A stretch of 64,000 nt of DNA from Breoghania corrubedonensis (GTDB taxonomy: Bacteria; Pseudomonadota; Alphaproteobacteria; Rhizobiales; Stappiaceae): NCBI RefSeq assembly GCF_003053845.1, contig NZ_QAYG01000005.1, positions 124,001 to 188,000 of the forward strand. Direction: 5' to 3'. Positions within the stretch are counted from its first letter, which is position 1; every line of letters starts with the position of its first letter. A model generated the notes under the pieces. That model saw nothing but the letters and a program-made list of their open reading frames with translations, was not told the origin of the DNA and did not search any database. A program made the position numbers and the translations under genes. Positions 61,619-64,000 of the stretch are shown here, piece after piece.

Positions 61619-62847
61619 GACGCCTCCACGTCCCGCGCGCGACGCCGGCACGAACACCGCTTGTTGCGCTCATCGCATTCTGGCTGCTGGCGGCGTTCGG
61701 CTATTGTGCCGCGTCGGCCTCCGAGGAGGCGGCTCCGGCTCCCTTCGAGATGGTCCGCTCGCTGCAAGCTCTTCAGGGGCAGGTGGCTCATGGCAACAGC
61801 CAGGCCCATACCGCGCAGCGGGTTCTCCTGAAATCGATGCGCGCCGCGTTCGAAGCGGCAGATCCCGAGGTCTGGCAGGACCCACGCAACGCGCGCGCCG
61901 CCGTCGTCTACCTGCTTTCCGGCGGCCATCCGGCGGTGATGGTCAAACTTCTCGGCTACGATCCGAAACCGGCGGTCGATGAACGTCTGATGCGCGGCGC
62001 GCTCGCCTATATCGAGGGACGGGCGGACGAGGCCCGCACGTTGTTTGAGGATTTCGATCCGCTTTCGCTCGAACCGGGGCTCGGCGGCCAGGTCGCGCTG
62101 GTGCGCGCGGCATTGCTGGTCCACGACGATCCGGCCGAAGCGATCCGCATGCTTGATGTCGCGCGCCTGCTGATGCCGGGAACGCTGGTGGAAGAGGCGG
62201 CATTGCGCCGCGAGGTCTTCCTCGTCGGAAAGCTCGGCGATCTGGAGAAGTTCCAGTCGTTGTCGCTGAACTATCTCCGGCGTTACCGGGGGTCCGTTTA
62301 TGGCGGGGATTTCCGCCGTCGCTTCGCCGCCGCGCTGGACTCGCTGGGCTTCGCCGACAGCGCCACCCGGTTTGCGCTTCTGGAGAGCCTGCTCGCCGAG
62401 TTCGATATCGACAGCCGGCGTACGCTCTACATCGCGCTTGCCCACCATGCGCTCGTCAAGGGACAGCTCGAGATCGTGCGCAAGGCGACCGACATCGCGA
62501 CCCCGCTTGCCATGGCCGGCACCGACGAGGCTCTGCGGCTGAAGCTCTATCGGGCCGGCGCCCTGATCGGCAAGGACGACGTCAAGGAGGCGCTTTCGCT
62601 GTTGTGGTCGATTGACCGCAAGCGTCTCGACCCCGAAGAAACCGAGCTGCTCGACGCGATCTTCGCGCGCATCAATCAGGTGCGATACTGGCCCGATCCC
62701 CCAAAGGGAACGAACGGGTCCCTCAGCCCGGTCACAGTGACGGCGACACCGGACGCCCCCTCATGGGAAACGCCGCTGATGAAGCGCGCCGGTTCGGATA
62801 TCGATGACGCGAAGGCCGACCTCGAAAAAGCTACCCGGAGACCTTGA
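61615..62847 (+). CDS. motC: Periplasmic motility protein MotC
   Basis: 410 aa with a signal peptide (about 1-35; WLLAAFGYCAASASEE). The mature part is helical with TPR-like repeats (AAVVYLLSGGHPAVMVKLL, LMRGALAYIEGRADEARTLFEDFDPLSLEPGLGGQVALVRAALL). It matches rhizobial MotC, which binds the MotB periplasmic domain and is needed for torque. ATG overlaps the motB stop. A basic and Asp-rich C-terminus follows. Confidence 0.92.
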   Translation: MRRLHVPRATPARTPLVALIAFWLLAAFGYCAASASEEAAPAPFEMVRSLQALQGQVAHGNSQAHTAQRVLLKSMRAAFEAADPEVWQDPRNARAAVVYLLSGGHPAVMVKLLGYDPKPAVDERLMRGALAYIEGRADEARTLFEDFDPLSLEPGLGGQVALVRAALLVHDDPAEAIRMLDVARLLMPGTLVEEAALRREVFLVGKLGDLEKFQSLSLNYLRRYRGSVYGGDFRRRFAAALDSLGFADSATRFALLESLLAEFDIDSRRTLYIALAHHALVKGQLEIVRKATDIATPLAMAGTDEALRLKLYRAGALIGKDDVKEALSLLWSIDRKRLDPEETELLDAIFARINQVRYWPDPPKGTNGSLSPVTVTATPDAPSWETPLMKRAGSDIDDAKADLEKATRRP

Positions 62848-62849
62848 AC

Positions 62850-64000
62850 ATGCAACTTCCCCAGAGCCTCGCGAAGCCGGCCGGTTCGGCAACGGCCGGT
62901 GTCGATGCCAAGTCCTCCGGATCACGCACCACCGAGGACACAGCCGACGGCGGCTTCACCGCGATGATGCGCCTCCTGAAGAAGGGCGGTTCGGACGAAG
63001 GTGCGAAGAGTGGAGGAGCGACGGACGATGCCGTCTCGCACGACGCGAAGGCCGGTGAGGACACAGCCCGGACCGCAACCACCTCGGCTCTGGCCCGGTT
63101 CCTTGGCATGAAGGGCCCGAAAGACGGCGGCGAAGGATCGGCTTCCGGCACCGCTGGCGAGGACCCCGATGCCACGCCGGCGGATGTTTCCGGCGACGGC
63201 GCGGACAAGGCCGCAGGCAAGACGGAAAACACGGTGCCTGGGACCATGTCGGGCGCTGTCGACCTTGCGACGCGGCTTGCGGCCGCCATCCAGGGCAAGG
63301 ACGGCGGGCCCTCGGCGCACGGGGCCGGATCGGCGATTTCCGAGCGACTGGCGCAGGCGCAGTCCTCGCAGGCGAGCGAAGCCGGAAAGACACAGGACGG
63401 CGACACACTCTTTTCGCGCTTCGCGGTGAAGCCCGAGGCGGTGGGCGCGGGCGATGCGAAGGCGTCGCTCAAGGCCTCCACACGGATCACCGCCGACAGC
63501 ATCGAAGTGGTTCGCCAGGAGACCCATTTCGCCCCCTCCATGCGCATCCCGCCGATCCAGCAGGTCGGCGAGGCGATGACGAAGGCGCTCGCGAACACGC
63601 AGGCGACGCAGGGAAACCCCTCGACTTTCATCGACACCAACACGGCGCTCGGCCAGTCATCCGGCCCGACGGTGAAGATCCTGGAGATCAAGCTTCAGCC
63701 GGAAGAGCTCGGCACGGTGCGCGTCACCATGCGCATGGTCGACGACACCTTGCAGGTGGACGTGCGTTCGGCGAACCCGCAGACCGTCGAACTGCTGCAA
63801 AAGGACAAGCACCTGCTTGACCGATTGCTGCATTCGGCGGGCTACAAGGCGGACCACGTCTCCATTCAGGCGATGGACGGTGATCGTTCGCCCTTCCAGA
63901 TCGGGTCGACGGCCAATGCGCAGAACAACGCGCAGGGCTCGTTGCTGGCAGGCGGGCGCGGTGACGGTCAGCCCGGCGGCGCGGCGTCGAACGGGGAGGG
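62850..64000 (+). CDS. fliK: Flagellar hook-length control protein FliK (MotD), truncated by the window end
   Basis: 383 codons are visible and the frame is open at the window end. ATG at 62850 is two bases after the motC stop. The first roughly 230 residues are low complexity, rich in Gly, Ala, Asp and Ser. Residues about 270-345 (PTVKILEIKLQPEELGTVRVTMRM, DVRSANPQTVELLQKDKHLLDRLLHSAGYKADHVSIQ) form the FliK C-terminal domain that switches export specificity at the FlhB gate. In rhizobia this gene was first named motD. The tail continues past the window. Confidence 0.92.
   Translation, partial: MQLPQSLAKPAGSATAGVDAKSSGSRTTEDTADGGFTAMMRLLKKGGSDEGAKSGGATDDAVSHDAKAGEDTARTATTSALARFLGMKGPKDGGEGSASGTAGEDPDATPADVSGDGADKAAGKTENTVPGTMSGAVDLATRLAAAIQGKDGGPSAHGAGSAISERLAQAQSSQASEAGKTQDGDTLFSRFAVKPEAVGAGDAKASLKASTRITADSIEVVRQETHFAPSMRIPPIQQVGEAMTKALANTQATQGNPSTFIDTNTALGQSSGPTVKILEIKLQPEELGTVRVTMRMVDDTLQVDVRSANPQTVELLQKDKHLLDRLLHSAGYKADHVSIQAMDGDRSPFQIGSTANAQNNAQGSLLAGGRGDGQPGGAASNGE

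Overview
The window is high-GC chromosomal DNA from an alphaproteobacterium, most likely a member of the Hyphomicrobiales (Rhizobiales). The argument rests on gene content. It carries phosphatidylcholine synthase (Pcs), homospermidine synthase, an L-malyl-CoA lyase type enzyme, CtaA, a complex I NDUFS4-like accessory subunit, and a flagellar cluster in rhizobial order with the rhizobia-typical motE and motC. A family such as Stappiaceae would fit, but that is a guess. I see no insertion sequence, integrase, prophage or CRISPR array. Apart from structured intergenic repeats the region looks like ordinary vertically inherited core and semi-core genome.

Layout. 1-7.6 kb holds a mixed housekeeping set: a DUF192 protein, an orphan hybrid histidine kinase, tRNA-Arg(TCT) and tRNA-Pro(TGG) flanking a complex I accessory subunit, a DUF2336 protein and a calcineurin-like phosphodiesterase. 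7.9-11.95 kb is a tightly overlapping four-gene unit (GT39/ArnT-like transferase, PAP2 phosphatase, DPM-like GT2, LAB_N protein) that looks like an envelope glycolipid (lipid A/LPS) modification operon. 12-23.8 kb holds hspQ, a malyl-CoA lyase, an LpxL-type acyltransferase, an AEC transporter, DUF2842, ctaA, a globin-coupled chemoreceptor, metY, a CoA-binding protein, MarC, a non-canonical enoyl-CoA hydratase-like protein and a hotdog thioesterase. 23.9-28.1 kb holds a UbiH-family monooxygenase, pcs, a TerC-like protein and a quinone oxidoreductase.

28.5-45.1 kb is a 16.5-kb purine salvage and degradation locus, all on the + strand. It contains uraH, xdhABC, a four-gene BMP-type nucleoside/purine ABC importer, an NCS2 xanthine/urate permease, the cytochrome-c-bearing urate oxidase PuuD, a fused OHCU decarboxylase-allantoate amidohydrolase, and an M20 amidohydrolase. 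Together these take up purines and carry hypoxanthine/xanthine through urate, 5-hydroxyisourate and OHCU towards allantoin. Allantoate is then deiminated and hydrolysed. Allantoinase and a ureidoglycolate-processing enzyme are not recognised in the window.

45.2-49.8 kb is a polyamine block: a DUF3775 gene, a long structured leader that fits the alphaproteobacterial speF RNA, ornithine decarboxylase, a GNAT acetyltransferase and homospermidine synthase. 50.0-64.0 kb is a flagellar cluster: flgB flgC fliE flgG flgA flgI motE flgH fliL fliP, one flagellin, then fliF, a FliH-like gene, motB, motC and fliK, which runs off the end of the window.

The most unusual non-coding signal is a roughly 116-nt intergenic repeat present as two full copies and one truncated copy. 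Its hairpins are conserved by compensatory base changes, and the CTAG at its ends forms the stop codon of neighbouring genes in two of the three cases. A second structure is a pair of direct repeats, each a large cruciform, between the purine importer and the xanthine permease.
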